The position numbers and the translations under genes were made by a program. A stretch of DNA of 64,000 bases from Piscinibacter defluvii (GTDB lineage Bacteria; Pseudomonadota; Gammaproteobacteria; Burkholderiales; Burkholderiaceae_C): positions 62,001 to 126,000 of the forward strand of contig NZ_ML137197.1 of assembly GCF_004011805.1 (NCBI RefSeq), read 5' to 3'. The notes beneath the pieces were generated by a model. The model searched no databases. It saw nothing but the letters and a program-made list of their open reading frames with translations, and had not been told where the DNA came from. Shown one piece after another: positions 23,227 through 31,982 of the stretch; the stretch's first letter is position 1, and each line of letters starts with the position of its first letter.

Positions 23227-24953
23227 GCCGCACCCCGCTCGGACTCGCGGTCCTGCAGCAGCCGCCACATCACCTTGCCGGCCCCCGACTTGGGCAGCGT
23301 GTCGACGAACTCGACCAGGCGTGGCGCCTTGTAGGCCGCCATGTGCTCGCGCGCCCAGTCGAGGATGTCCTGCTCGCGCGTATGGCCGCGCGCCTCGGGC
23401 CGCAGCACCACCACGGCCTTGACCGTCTCGCCGCGGTAGGCGTCGCGGGCGGCGATCACGCAGGCCTCCTGCACCGCCGGGTGGCGGAACAGCAGCGTCT
23501 CCACCTCGGCCGGCCAGACCTTGTAGCCGCTCGCGTTGATCATGCGCTTGAGGCGGTCGGTCAGGAAGAAGTAGCCGTCCTCGTCCATGCGGCCGAGGTC
23601 GCCGGTGCGGAAGAAGCGCGCCCCGCTGCGGTCGCCGGCCAGCGTGACGAACGCGGCCGCGGTGGCCTGCGGGTGCTTCCAGTAGCCCTGGAACAGCATC
23701 GGCCCGCGCGTGACGATCTCGCCCACCTCGCCGGGCGGCAGCTCGGCCAGCGTGACCGGGTCCACCACGCGCGCGTCGGTGCCGAAGATCGGCATGCCCA
23801 GGCACTGCTGCTTGGGCCGCTCGGGCGGGTTGATGTGGCTGGGCGCCGCGGTCTCGGTCAGGCCGTAGCCCTCGGCGAAGGCGAGGCCGAAGCGCTCCTG
23901 CAGACGCTGCGCCACCGCCTGCGGCATCGCGGCGCCGCCGCCCGACAGGCTGCGCAGGCTGGACAGGTCGAAGCGCTCGAGGTTCGGGCTGGCCAGCAGG
24001 TCGATGATCATGGTCGGGATGCAGACCCAGTGGCTGATGCGGTGCAGCGCGATCAGCCGCGCGGCAAGCTCGCGGTCCCAGCGCGGCAGGATCACGCCGG
24101 TGCCGCCGAAGAACACCGTGCCGAGCACGCCGTACACCATGCCGGTGATGTGGAACATGGGCACCACCGACAGGCTGACCGCCTCGGCGCCGGCGTAGTT
24201 CCAGACGCCCGAGGCGGCGTTGTGCATCAGCGAGCGGTGCGTGTGCAGGCAGCCCTTGGGCAGCCCGGTGGTGCCCGAGGTGTAGGGCAGCAGCGCCAGG
24301 TCGTCCGGCCCGGCCTGCGCCGGCCTCGGCACCGGTGCCGCGGCGAGTGCGTCCGCCCAGAGCGTCCAGCGCGGGCCGCCGGGTGCCGCCTCGGGCAGCG
24401 GCGGGTCGGCGCGCAGCCAGGCCTCGGTGGCCTCGCCCGGGGCCTCGGCGGCAGGCAGCGGGCCGGCGGGCAGCGCGTCGGCATAACGCACCACCAGCAC
24501 CTCGGCGAGCCGCTGCGGGCCGGGCAGCGCCGCGTCGGCCGGGGCCACCACGCCGGCCAGGTCGGCGCTGCAGATGGCGACGCGCGCCTCCGGGTCGGTG
24601 ATGTAGTGGCCGAACTCCTCGGCCCGGTTCATCGGGTTGACCGGCACCACCACCGCATCGGCGCGCAGGATGCCGTACACCGCGGCGACGAACTGCGGGC
24701 AGTTCTGCAGGTACAGCAGCACGCGGTCGCCGCGCCGCACGCCCACGGACTGCAGCCAGCCCGCCAGCGCCTCGGCCTGGGCGAGCAGTTCGCGGTAGCT
24801 GACCGACCGGCCGAAGAAGCGGCAGGCCGGCTTGTCCGGGTAGCGCCGTGCCGAGATCTCGAGATTGGCCACCAGGCTGGTCTCGGGGACCACCAGCTCG
24901 CGCGGCAGGCGGCGCGGCCAGAAGCGGTGATGCGGGCGGTCGGTCACGGACAT
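23223..24953 (-). CDS. Fatty-acid/acyl-CoA synthetase (AMP-binding family)
   Basis: The 576-residue enzyme carries the adenylate-forming motifs in order: P-loop YTSGTTGLPKG, aromatic gate GMVYGVLG, EGYGLTETAA, the ATP ribose motif FRTGDLGRMDEDGYFF, the hinge at LKRMINASGYKVWPAEVE and the catalytic C-terminal lysine in KSGAGKV. It activates a carboxylic acid, probably medium or long chain, to the CoA thioester in two steps. The ATG at 24953 was chosen as the start of MSVTDRPHHRFWP. An inverted repeat at 25009-25026 lies 55 bp upstream and could be an operator. The gene is coupled to a methyltransferase, an unusual partner. Confidence 0.88.
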   Translation of the reverse strand: MSVTDRPHHRFWPRRLPRELVVPETSLVANLEISARRYPDKPACRFFGRSVSYRELLAQAEALAGWLQSVGVRRGDRVLLYLQNCPQFVAAVYGILRADAVVVPVNPMNRAEEFGHYITDPEARVAICSADLAGVVAPADAALPGPQRLAEVLVVRYADALPAGPLPAAEAPGEATEAWLRADPPLPEAAPGGPRWTLWADALAAAPVPRPAQAGPDDLALLPYTSGTTGLPKGCLHTHRSLMHNAASGVWNYAGAEAVSLSVVPMFHITGMVYGVLGTVFFGGTGVILPRWDRELAARLIALHRISHWVCIPTMIIDLLASPNLERFDLSSLRSLSGGGAAMPQAVAQRLQERFGLAFAEGYGLTETAAPSHINPPERPKQQCLGMPIFGTDARVVDPVTLAELPPGEVGEIVTRGPMLFQGYWKHPQATAAAFVTLAGDRSGARFFRTGDLGRMDEDGYFFLTDRLKRMINASGYKVWPAEVETLLFRHPAVQEACVIAARDAYRGETVKAVVVLRPEARGHTREQDILDWAREHMAAYKAPRLVEFVDTLPKSGAGKVMWRLLQDRESERGAA

Positions 24954-25008
24954 GGCGCCGGTATACAGCAGGCCGTCGGCCCGCAGCCACGGCGGGAACC
25001 CCTGCGCG

Positions 25009-25026
25009 CTGTCACGTCGGTGACAG
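25009..25026. promoter_or_regulatory. Inverted repeat CTGTCAC-N4-GTGACAG upstream of the acyl-CoA synthetase
   Basis: A perfect 7-bp inverted repeat with a 4-bp centre lies in the 88-bp gap between the kinase gene and the acyl-CoA synthetase. The size and symmetry suit a TetR- or GntR-type operator, but a hairpin in the mRNA leader is equally possible. Confidence 0.4.
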
Positions 25027-25041
25027 GACGTGCGGGGGGGC

Positions 25042-26895
25042 CTAGCGTGATTCGCGCGAGCGCCGTTCCTCGCGCAGGCGCAGGCAGTCCGGGTCCTGCT
25101 GGAAGCGCGGCGACTGGCACTCGCGCTCCAGGCACCCGGCGAGCGCGAACAGCACCCGCTTGCCGCAGGCCTCACGGGCGGTCGCCGGCGCGGCGGCGAC
25201 CAGCGTCGCTGCGGGTGCGGGAGCGGGAGACGGCGCGGGCACTGCGGCGGGCACTGCGGCGGGCGCTGCCGCCACGGCTGCGGGTGCGGCCGCCGGGGCC
25301 GCGCCGGCATCGGGTGCGGCGGGGGCCGCGGCCAGCTTCTCGCGCGGTGCGGGTGCCGGGGCGCGCGACTCGGGTTCGGTGGCCGCGGTGACGGGCGTCG
25401 CGGCGGGGGGCGGGGCGTCGGACGGTGCCGCCGCCGGCGCCGGCTCGGCAGGTGCGGGCTCGGCGCGCGCCAGCGGCGCTTGAGCCAGGGCCGGCGGCAT
25501 GGGTGCCGCGCCGAGCGCGGTCGGCGCGCCGCCGAACAGGCCGAAGTAGCGCACCGCGGCGCCGGCCGCCAGACCGAGCACGACGGCGGCCGCGGCGATC
25601 AGCAGCTTGGTGCCGGTGGCCATGCCCGCCGCGGCCGACGCCGGGGCCGGCGGGGTGCGCGGTGCCACGGCGGCGCTGGCTGCAGTGGCCGGCGTGACCC
25701 GGCTCGGCGCCACGCTGGCCAGCAGAGTTGCCGGCTCGGGCGCCGGCCGCGCCGGGGCAGCCGCCGGTGGTGCCGCCGGGACCGGCGCGGCCGCGGGGCG
25801 CGCCGGCGCCTGGGTCGGCTTTGCGCCGAGCGCGGACGGCGCCACGCGCATGGTCGGCTCGAAGCTGGTCGAGACCCCCGGGCCGCTGGCCCGGCGCGTC
25901 GGCTCGAACTGGGTCTGCGCCTCGGCCAGCGGGGCCGGCGCGCTGGTGGTGCTGACCATGTCGTGGCGCTCGACCGCGGGCGGTTCGATGCGGCCGTCGA
26001 GTGCGTCGCGCAGTTCCTGAACGCTCTGCGGCCGCTCGCGCGGGCGCACCTGCAGCGCCCAGTCGATGGCGGCCAGGAAGCGCGGCGAGACGCCGGGGAA
26101 GTGGCGCATCCACAGCGGCACCATCTCGTCCTGCAACGCCCGCGCGGTGGACGGCCCGGGCGGCGCGCCGGCGAGCAGGAAATGCGTCACCGCGCCGAGC
26201 GCGTACAGGTCGGTCCACGGGCCCTGGCGCAGCGCGTGCATCTCGGCGTACTGCTCGATCGGCGCGTAACTCGGCTTGAGGATCGCGGTGAGCGACTGCG
26301 TGCGGTCGGTGATGACGCGGCGCGCGGCGCCGAAGTCGAGCAGGATCGGCGGGCCGTCGTTCTGCAGCCAGATGTTGTCCGGCGCGATGTCGCGATGGAA
26401 CACGCCCTCGCGGTGCAGCACCTCGAGCGCGCCGAGGATGGGGTCGAGCACGCCGCGCAGCCAGGTTTCGTCGGGCGCCTTGCCGCCCATCGCCTTGCGT
26501 GCGTCGCGCAGGGTGCGGCCCTGCAGGAACGGCATCACCATGTAGGCGGTGCCGTTGGCCTCCCAGAAGCGGTACACCTTGACCAGCGACGGGTGGTCGA
26601 ACTTGGCCAGCAGGCGCGCCTCGTTGACGAACGAGCGCAGCCCCATCGCATAGGTCTCGGACAGGCCGCCCGAGCGCACGCTGACCTGGACGCCCTCGCC
26701 GCGCGAGGCGAGCGAGGCCGGCATGTACTCCTTCAGCGCGACGTCGCGCTCGAGCGCATGGTCGCGCGCCAGGTAGACGATGCCGAAGCCGCCCACCCCG
26801 AGCACGCGCAGCACCTCCAGTTCGCCGAAGCGGATGCCCGCGGGCAGCGCGTCGTACGCGGCGGCGGAGGCGGGCTTGTCGGGGGCGGGCGGCAC
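25042..26895 (-). CDS. Membrane-anchored Ser/Thr protein kinase
   Basis: The 617-residue protein begins with a Hanks-type kinase domain (about 20-300): glycine loop [11 protein letters not shown], Lys55 in VALKEY, catalytic HRDIAPDN at 167-174 and metal-binding DFG at 187-189. HRD followed by I-A rather than L/V-K is common in bacterial relatives linked to type VI or stress signalling. A linker rich in Ala and Pro follows, one transmembrane helix (about 429-452), a second low-complexity Ala/Pro stretch and a short tail with cysteines ([22 protein letters not shown]) that would be periplasmic. The GTG at 26895 is the likely start. No cognate phosphatase is adjacent. Confidence 0.88.
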   Translation of the reverse strand: MPPAPDKPASAAAYDALPAGIRFGELEVLRVLGVGGFGIVYLARDHALERDVALKEYMPASLASRGEGVQVSVRSGGLSETYAMGLRSFVNEARLLAKFDHPSLVKVYRFWEANGTAYMVMPFLQGRTLRDARKAMGGKAPDETWLRGVLDPILGALEVLHREGVFHRDIAPDNIWLQNDGPPILLDFGAARRVITDRTQSLTAILKPSYAPIEQYAEMHALRQGPWTDLYALGAVTHFLLAGAPPGPSTARALQDEMVPLWMRHFPGVSPRFLAAIDWALQVRPRERPQSVQELRDALDGRIEPPAVERHDMVSTTSAPAPLAEAQTQFEPTRRASGPGVSTSFEPTMRVAPSALGAKPTQAPARPAAAPVPAAPPAAAPARPAPEPATLLASVAPSRVTPATAASAAVAPRTPPAPASAAAGMATGTKLLIAAAAVVLGLAAGAAVRYFGLFGGAPTALGAAPMPPALAQAPLARAEPAPAEPAPAAAPSDAPPPAATPVTAATEPESRAPAPAPREKLAAAPAAPDAGAAPAAAPAAVAAAPAAVPAAVPAPSPAPAPAATLVAAAPATAREACGKRVLFALAGCLERECQSPRFQQDPDCLRLREERRSRESR

Positions 26896-26992
26896 GATGC
26901 GGTGGGGCTCGGGCCCCGGGAGGGACCCCTGTTTGGGACCAGCGCGGAGCTTAACCCACGCGCCTTGCCCCGCCGCAACGCGGACGCGGGGG

Positions 26993-28084
26993 TCAGGCCG
27001 GCGCGCCGGCCAGCGCGGCGCGCAGCCGCTCGCAGTAGTCGGTGTCGCGCGCCCACCAGGTGGCCGACTCGGCGCGCTGCGCGGCCGCCGCGTCGGACTC
27101 GCCCAGCGCCAGCGCCACGTCGGCCAGCGAGCCGCGGATCAGCGCCTGGCTGTAGGCGTCGTGCACCTGGACCAGCGCCGCGCTCGCCCGGGCCGCCGCC
27201 TGGCGGGCCGGCCCCGCCTGCCCGGTGGCGGCCAGGCAGACGGCCTGGTCGGCACGTGCGATCGCCGCCTCCCAGGTCATGCCGCGTCGCTCGGCCGCGT
27301 CGACATGCGTGCCGAAGGCCGACAGCGCGTCCTCGTGTTCGCCGCCGACCCGGTGGATCTCCCCCAGGCGCAGGCCGACCTGCAGGCACTGCTCGTCGTC
27401 GGTCAGCGCCTTGGCCAGGCGCTGCGCGCCCAGCAGCGCGGCGCGCGCCTGGCGGCACAGCTCGACGTCGAGCCGGCCACGCGCCTGGCCGCGGCGCACC
27501 TGCTGCACCTGCCCGAGCGACATGTAGCGCACGATCGCCGCGAGCAGCTGCTCGTCGTGCTGCTCGCGTGCGATCCGGCTCGCCTGGCGGTAATGGCCGG
27601 TGGCCGCGTCGATCAGCCCGGCCTCCTGGCACAGCGTGGCCAGCACGTAGGCGGCACGCGCGGCGGCCAGCGGCCGGCTGGTCTCGCCCAGCGCCAGGGC
27701 GCGCCGCAGGTGCACCAGCACGCCGGCCGGCTCGTGCTGCAGGGTGGCGCCGACGCAGCCGAGCCAGGCCTCGCACTCGGCCTCGATGCCGGCGTCGCCG
27801 ACCTCGCGCGCCAGGTCGAGGCCGCGCAGCAGGGTGGCATCGGCACCGGCCACACCGGCCCCGTAGTACTGCGCGACGCCGCGCGCCAGCTCGAGTTCGG
27901 CCAGCGCGGGCCGGTCGGCACTGGCGGCCACCGCCGCTTCGGCATGGGCCAGCGCATCCGCCAACTCCTCCACGCGCCAGTGGCGCGCCAGCAGCAGGGC
28001 GCGCTGCGCGAGCAGGCGGGCACGCAGCCGGGCATCGACGGTGCCGGCGATGGCGCGCTGGTTGCGAAGCAGGAGGCGGGGCAT
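26993..28084 (-). CDS. Helical-repeat (TPR-like) protein
   Basis: The 363-residue protein is almost entirely alpha-helical, with degenerate TPR-like pairs such as [20 protein letters not shown] and [21 protein letters not shown]. It has no signal peptide or catalytic motif. It resembles the sensor half of LuxR/MalT-type or GGDEF/TPR regulators but has no output domain. It lies 97 bp upstream of the Ser/Thr kinase on the same strand and may provide a scaffold or input for it, which is inference only. I do not recognise a named family. Confidence 0.65.
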   Translation of the reverse strand: MPRLLLRNQRAIAGTVDARLRARLLAQRALLLARHWRVEELADALAHAEAAVAASADRPALAELELARGVAQYYGAGVAGADATLLRGLDLAREVGDAGIEAECEAWLGCVGATLQHEPAGVLVHLRRALALGETSRPLAAARAAYVLATLCQEAGLIDAATGHYRQASRIAREQHDEQLLAAIVRYMSLGQVQQVRRGQARGRLDVELCRQARAALLGAQRLAKALTDDEQCLQVGLRLGEIHRVGGEHEDALSAFGTHVDAAERRGMTWEAAIARADQAVCLAATGQAGPARQAAARASAALVQVHDAYSQALIRGSLADVALALGESDAAAAQRAESATWWARDTDYCERLRAALAGAPA

Positions 28085-28165
28085 GGGCTGGCGGCGGGGC
28101 GGCGGCAGTATGCAGGGGACCCTGTGTGCACGTCTGTCGGAAATTCCCGTCTCGACAGGCCTGCC

Positions 28166-28171
28166 TACAAT
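28166..28171 (+). promoter_or_regulatory. -10 element TACAAT upstream of ppnP
   Basis: TACAAT is close to the sigma-70 consensus and lies 45 nt before the ppnP ATG. A poor -35 candidate, TTCCCG, is 16 bp upstream. Unlike several other genes in the window this one would have a normal leader. Confidence 0.45.
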
Positions 28172-28216
28172 CGCGCCGCCCGCGTCGACCGACGGCGCGT
28201 TACGACTTCACACGCC

Positions 28217-28531
28217 ATGACCACCGACACGATCGCCGCCACCGTGCGCACCAAGGCCAACGTCTACTTCGACGGCAAGTGCGTCTCGCACAGCCTGGAG
28301 CTGCCCGACGGTTCGAAGAAGAGCGTCGGCGTGATCCTGCCGTCCGCGCTGACCTTCAACACCGGCGCACCGGAGGTGATGGAGCTGGTGGACGGCGCCT
28401 GCCGCGTGAAGCTGGCCGGCGCCGCCGACTGGGCCGAGTACCGCGGCGGGCAGTCGTTCACGGTGCCGGGCCAGTCGTCGTTCCAGATCGAGGTGACGCA
28501 GACGCTGCACTACGTCTGCCACTTCGGCTGA
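28217..28531 (+). CDS. ppnP: Pyrimidine/purine nucleoside phosphorylase
   Basis: The 104-residue single-domain cupin matches PpnP (formerly YaiE/DUF1255). It has [29 protein letters not shown] and [17 protein letters not shown]. The C-terminal [17 protein letters not shown] ends the cupin strand as in the family. PpnP phosphorolyses a wide range of nucleosides to the base and ribose 1-phosphate. The gene is single, transcribed from a likely promoter at 28166, and ends 12 bp from the convergent murB stop. Confidence 0.92.
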   Translation: MTTDTIAATVRTKANVYFDGKCVSHSLELPDGSKKSVGVILPSALTFNTGAPEVMELVDGACRVKLAGAADWAEYRGGQSFTVPGQSSFQIEVTQTLHYVCHFG

Positions 28532-28543
28532 GCCGGGGCCTGT

Positions 28544-29560
28544 TCACACCACCACCGGCTCCGGCTCGAGCCGGATGCCGAAGCGCCCGTAGACGCTCTC
28601 CTGGATGGCACGCGCCAGCGTCATCACCTCCGAGCCGATCGCGCCGCCGCGGTTGACCAGCACCAGCGCCTGCTTCTCGTAGACCGCCGCGCCGCCCACC
28701 GCCTTGCCCTTCCAGCCGCAGGCGTCGATCAGCCAGCCGGCGGCCAGCTTGACGCTCCCGTCGGGCAGCGGGTAGTGCACCACCTCCGGGTCGCGGCCGA
28801 TGATGTCGCGGCACTGCTCGGGCGTGACCACCGGGTTCTTGAAGAAGCTGCCGGCGTTGCCGAGCAGGGCCGGATCGGGCAGCTTGGCGCGGCGGATCGC
28901 GCAGACCCAGTCGAAGACCTGCTGCGGCGAGGGCGCGGCCACGCCGCTCTCGCGCATCTTGCGCTCCAGGTCGAGGTAGCCCAGCACCGGCTGCCACGGC
29001 CGCGGCAGGCGGAAGCGCACGCGCGTGATCAGGGTGCGGCCCGCCAGGTCGTGCTTGAACACGCTGTCGCGGTAGCCGAAGGCGCAGATCGAGGCCCCCA
29101 GCGTCACGCTGCGGCCGGTGACGAGATCCACCGCGTCGAGCGACTCGAAGCGGTCCTTCAGCTCCAGCCCGTAGGCGCCGATGTTCTGCACCGGCGCGGC
29201 GCCCACGGTGCCGGGAATCAGCGCCAGGTTCTCCAGCCCGGGCCAGCCCTGCGCCAGCGTCCAGGCGACGAAGGCGTGCCAGTTCTCGCCCGCGCCGGCC
29301 TCGACGATCACCGCGTCGGGCCGCTCCTCGACCAGCCGGCGGCCCGCCACCTCGACCTTGAGCACCAGCTGCGGCATGTCGCGCGTCAGGATGATGTTGC
29401 TGCCGCCGCCGAGGATGAACTTGGGTGCGCGGCCGAGCTGCGGGTGGTCGACCACGCGGCGCACGTCGGCATCGCCGCCGATGCGCACCAGCTGCTGCGC
29501 GACGGCGGGCAATCCGAACGTGTTGAACGGCTTCAGGCTCACGCCTGATTCGATCTGCAT
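28544..29560 (-). CDS. murB: UDP-N-acetylenolpyruvoylglucosamine reductase
   Basis: The 338-residue flavoprotein has SLKPFNTFGLPA at the N-terminus, the FAD-binding ILGGGSNIILT and the IPGTVGAAPVQNIGAYG core. The proton-donating serine is in GNAGSFFKNPVV, and the C-terminal NRGGAIGSEVMTLARAI completes the type I MurB. It makes UDP-N-acetylmuramate in peptidoglycan synthesis. It is not in a mur/dcw cluster here. ATG 29560 (MQIESG) is preferred; an ATG at 29578 would add six residues and would overlap the start codon of divergent yajQ. With only 16 bp between the two starts, the promoter must lie inside yajQ. Confidence 0.93.
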   Translation of the reverse strand: MQIESGVSLKPFNTFGLPAVAQQLVRIGGDADVRRVVDHPQLGRAPKFILGGGSNIILTRDMPQLVLKVEVAGRRLVEERPDAVIVEAGAGENWHAFVAWTLAQGWPGLENLALIPGTVGAAPVQNIGAYGLELKDRFESLDAVDLVTGRSVTLGASICAFGYRDSVFKHDLAGRTLITRVRFRLPRPWQPVLGYLDLERKMRESGVAAPSPQQVFDWVCAIRRAKLPDPALLGNAGSFFKNPVVTPEQCRDIIGRDPEVVHYPLPDGSVKLAAGWLIDACGWKGKAVGGAAVYEKQALVLVNRGGAIGSEVMTLARAIQESVYGRFGIRLEPEPVVV

Positions 29561-29576
29561 GCGAGAATTCTGACCC

Positions 29577-30065
29577 ATGCCGAGCTTCGACACCGTCATC
29601 GAGCCCAACCTCGTGGAGGTGCGCAACGCCGTCGAGCAGAGCGCCAGGGAAATCGGCACGCGCTTCGACTTCAAGGGCACGTCCGCCGGCATCGACCTGG
29701 CCGACAAGGCCATCACGCTGTTCGGCGACTCCGAGTTCCAGATCGGCCAGGTGACCGACATCCTGCTGGCCAAGCTCACCAAGCGCGGCGTGGACATCCG
29801 CTTCCTCGACCGCAGCGCGAAGATCGAGAAGATCGGCGGCGACAAGGTGCGCCAGAGCGTCACCGTCAAGAGCGGCGTCGACAGCGACACCGCGAAGAAG
29901 CTGCAGGCCGCGATCAAGCAGAGCAAGCTCAAGGTGCAGGCGGCGATCCAGGGCGACACGGTGCGCGTGACCGGCGCCAAGCGCGACGACCTGCAGGCGG
30001 CGATGCAGATCATCCGCAAGACGGCGAGCGACGCGCCGGTCTCCTTCACCAACCTGCGCGACTGA
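29577..30065 (+). CDS. yajQ: YajQ family cyclic-di-GMP/nucleotide-binding protein
   Basis: The 162-residue protein has the conserved [21 protein letters not shown] start, TRFDFKGT, and [15 protein letters not shown] in the centre. [16 protein letters not shown] ends the second RNP-like domain. YajQ proteins bind nucleotides, and the Xanthomonas member is a cyclic-di-GMP effector acting through a transcription factor. Two GGDEF or receiver systems in this window could share that signal, though no direct link is visible. TGATG overlap joins it to the retropepsin-like gene. Confidence 0.93.
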   Translation: MPSFDTVIEPNLVEVRNAVEQSAREIGTRFDFKGTSAGIDLADKAITLFGDSEFQIGQVTDILLAKLTKRGVDIRFLDRSAKIEKIGGDKVRQSVTVKSGVDSDTAKKLQAAIKQSKLKVQAAIQGDTVRVTGAKRDDLQAAMQIIRKTASDAPVSFTNLRD

Positions 30066-30700
30066 TGCGCGCCGGGCTCTGCGCGCTGCTCGTCGCCGTG
30101 GCCGCCCCGGCCGCGGCGCAATCCGTCTCGATGAGCGGCAGCCTGGGCGACAAGGCGCTGCTGATCATCGACGGCACGCCGCGCACCGTGGCCGCGGGAC
30201 AGACCGTGCAGGGCATCAAGGTGATCAGCGTCAGCGGCAGCGAGACGGTGGTCGAGCTGAACGGGCGCCGCCAGGTGCTGCCGCTCGGCGGCGCGCAGGT
30301 CAGCCTGGGCGGCGCGGGCGGCGGCGGGGGCGGCACGCAGATCGTGATCGCGGCCGGCAGCGGCGGCCACTTCGTCAGCGACGGCGCGATCAACGGCAAG
30401 ATGGTGCGCTTCCTGGTCGACACCGGCGCCACCAGCGTGTCGATGAGCGAGGCCGAGGCCCGGCGCCTGGGCATCGACTACAGCCGCGGCCAGGCCGGCC
30501 TGGCGCGCACCGCCAACGGCACCGTGACGGCGCACCGCATCCGGCTGGCCAGCGTGCGCGTGGGCGACGTGACCGTGTACGACGTCGAGGCGATCGTCGT
30601 GCCGGCGCCGATGGAGCTGGTGCTGCTGGGCAACAGCTTCCTGTCGCGCTTCCAGATGCGGCGCGACGCGGACGTGCTGGTGCTCGACAAGCGGCTCTGA
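30065..30700 (+). CDS. Secreted retropepsin-like aspartic protease (TIGR02281 type)
   Basis: The 211-residue protein has a signal peptide (ends PAAAQS). A beta-rich N-terminal segment about 60 residues long includes VAAGQTVQGIKVISV, and a Gly-rich linker (LGGAGGGGGG) follows. The C-terminal domain has the single active-site motif VRFLVDTGATSVSMS, typical of clan AA proteases that work as dimers. The closing LLGNSFLSRFQM is the family's conserved end. It is probably periplasmic or membrane-associated. It overlaps yajQ by one base and so is expressed with it; a functional tie is not known. Confidence 0.85.
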   Translation: MRAGLCALLVAVAAPAAAQSVSMSGSLGDKALLIIDGTPRTVAAGQTVQGIKVISVSGSETVVELNGRRQVLPLGGAQVSLGGAGGGGGGTQIVIAAGSGGHFVSDGAINGKMVRFLVDTGATSVSMSEAEARRLGIDYSRGQAGLARTANGTVTAHRIRLASVRVGDVTVYDVEAIVVPAPMELVLLGNSFLSRFQMRRDADVLVLDKRL

Positions 30701-30708
30701 GTCGGCCG

Positions 30709-31893
30709 TCACGCGCGCGGCGGCCGTGCTGCCGCGAAGGCCAGCACCGCCACCACACCCAGCCCGGCCAGCACCAGCAGCACCTCGCGGTAGCCCGGCA
30801 CGGCCAGCAGCAGCCAGGCGGTGGCCAGCGGCGCGGCAGCGCGGGCGAGCAATGCCACCACGTTCATCGTGCCGCTGATGCGGCCGACGTGGCTGCGGCC
30901 GAAATACTCCGGCACCAGGCTGCCCCGAACGATGGTCACCAGGCCGTTGGCCAGCCCGAACAGCAGCGCGAACAGGATCCACGCCGCCGGCCCCTGTCCG
31001 AGGGCGAAGATCGCCAGCGAGAGCGGCAGCCCGGCCAGCACCGCCAGCCCGAGCGCGCGCGTGCCGACCCAGCGGCCGAACAGCAGGTAGGCGAAGCGCC
31101 CGGCCACCTGCGCCGGGCCGAACCAGACCACCACGCCGAGTGCCGCCGTCTCGCCCAGCCCGCGTGCAGCGAACACCGGCATCATGTGCGCCCACAGCGC
31201 CGCCGCGGCGAACGAATAGAGCGTGAAGGTCAGCACCAGCAGCCAGAACGCGCGCTCGCGCAGCGCCTCGTGCAGCGTCGCGTCGTCGGCGCCGTCGTCG
31301 GCGGCGTGCGTGCGCACCAGCTGCGCCGGCGCGCCGTGCAGGGCCCAGGCATGCAGCGGGGTCACCCCGAGCAGCAGCACCGAGCCGATCACGCGCAGCG
31401 CGTCGCGCCAGTCCAGCGCCGCCAGCAGCCAGGCCACCGCAGGAAAGGACAGCGTGCTCGCGAAGCCGCCCACCAGCGTCAGCGCGGTGATGCCCTGGCG
31501 ATAGTGCTCGGGGAAACGCCGCGTCAGCAGGTTGAAGGCCGGCTCGTAGAGCGTCATCGCCATCGCCGCGCCGAGCAGCGCCCAGGCGGCATACAGCCCC
31601 GGCAGCGTCGTGGCGGCCGACCAGAGCCAGAAGCCCGCGCCGGCCAGCGCCGAGCCGAGCGTCAGCACCGCGCGGCCGTGGCCGCGGTCGATCGCCGCGC
31701 CGACGGCATACGAGGCCGCGCCCCACACCGCCAGCCCGAGCGTGAAGGCCCCCATCAGCGCCGGCTTGCTCCAGCCGAGCGCGCGCTGCATCGGCAGCAC
31801 GAAGGAGGTGAAGCCGTAGTACAGCGCCGCCCAGCAGACCAGCTGGCCCGCGGCGAGCGCCGCGACCGTGGTGCGGAAGGCGGGCGGATGCAC
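30709..31893 (-). CDS. MFS transporter
   Basis: The 394-residue protein has twelve hydrophobic segments and the pattern of an oxalate/formate-antiporter-like or monocarboxylate-type MFS carrier: LAAGQLVCWAALYYGFTSF in TM1, ALGWSKPALMGAFTLGLAVWG, and AAIDRGHGR in the first cytoplasmic loop (a weak motif A). The C-terminal half includes LLFGLANGLVTIVRGSLVPEYFG. GTG at 31893 was preferred because upstream residues are Arg-rich and outside the membrane pattern. The substrate is unknown. It is divergent from the acyl-CoA dehydrogenase operon, so a role in uptake of an organic acid used by that operon is possible. Confidence 0.82.
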   Translation of the reverse strand: MHPPAFRTTVAALAAGQLVCWAALYYGFTSFVLPMQRALGWSKPALMGAFTLGLAVWGAASYAVGAAIDRGHGRAVLTLGSALAGAGFWLWSAATTLPGLYAAWALLGAAMAMTLYEPAFNLLTRRFPEHYRQGITALTLVGGFASTLSFPAVAWLLAALDWRDALRVIGSVLLLGVTPLHAWALHGAPAQLVRTHAADDGADDATLHEALRERAFWLLVLTFTLYSFAAAALWAHMMPVFAARGLGETAALGVVVWFGPAQVAGRFAYLLFGRWVGTRALGLAVLAGLPLSLAIFALGQGPAAWILFALLFGLANGLVTIVRGSLVPEYFGRSHVGRISGTMNVVALLARAAAPLATAWLLLAVPGYREVLLVLAGLGVVAVLAFAAARPPRA

Positions 31894-31982
31894 GCGCCGA
31901 TTATTCCGCCCGCGCCGCTGTCGCCGCAGGGACAGGCCGCCGCCGCAGCCTCGTGCTACAACGCCGGGCCAAGGAGACACGC

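Noticed and set aside
22042-24990. One continuous 980-residue frame that could be read as a synthetase-methyltransferase fusion.
   Set aside because: The N-terminal two thirds of that frame are out of phase with the real acyl-CoA synthetase and show no motifs. The methyltransferase starts cleanly at the GTG overlapping the synthetase stop.
25235-25270. Three tandem 12-bp units (GCGGGCACTGCG type) inside the Ser/Thr kinase gene.
   Set aside because: They encode part of the Ala/Pro-rich linker and keep the frame, so they are coding low complexity rather than a mobile or regulatory repeat.
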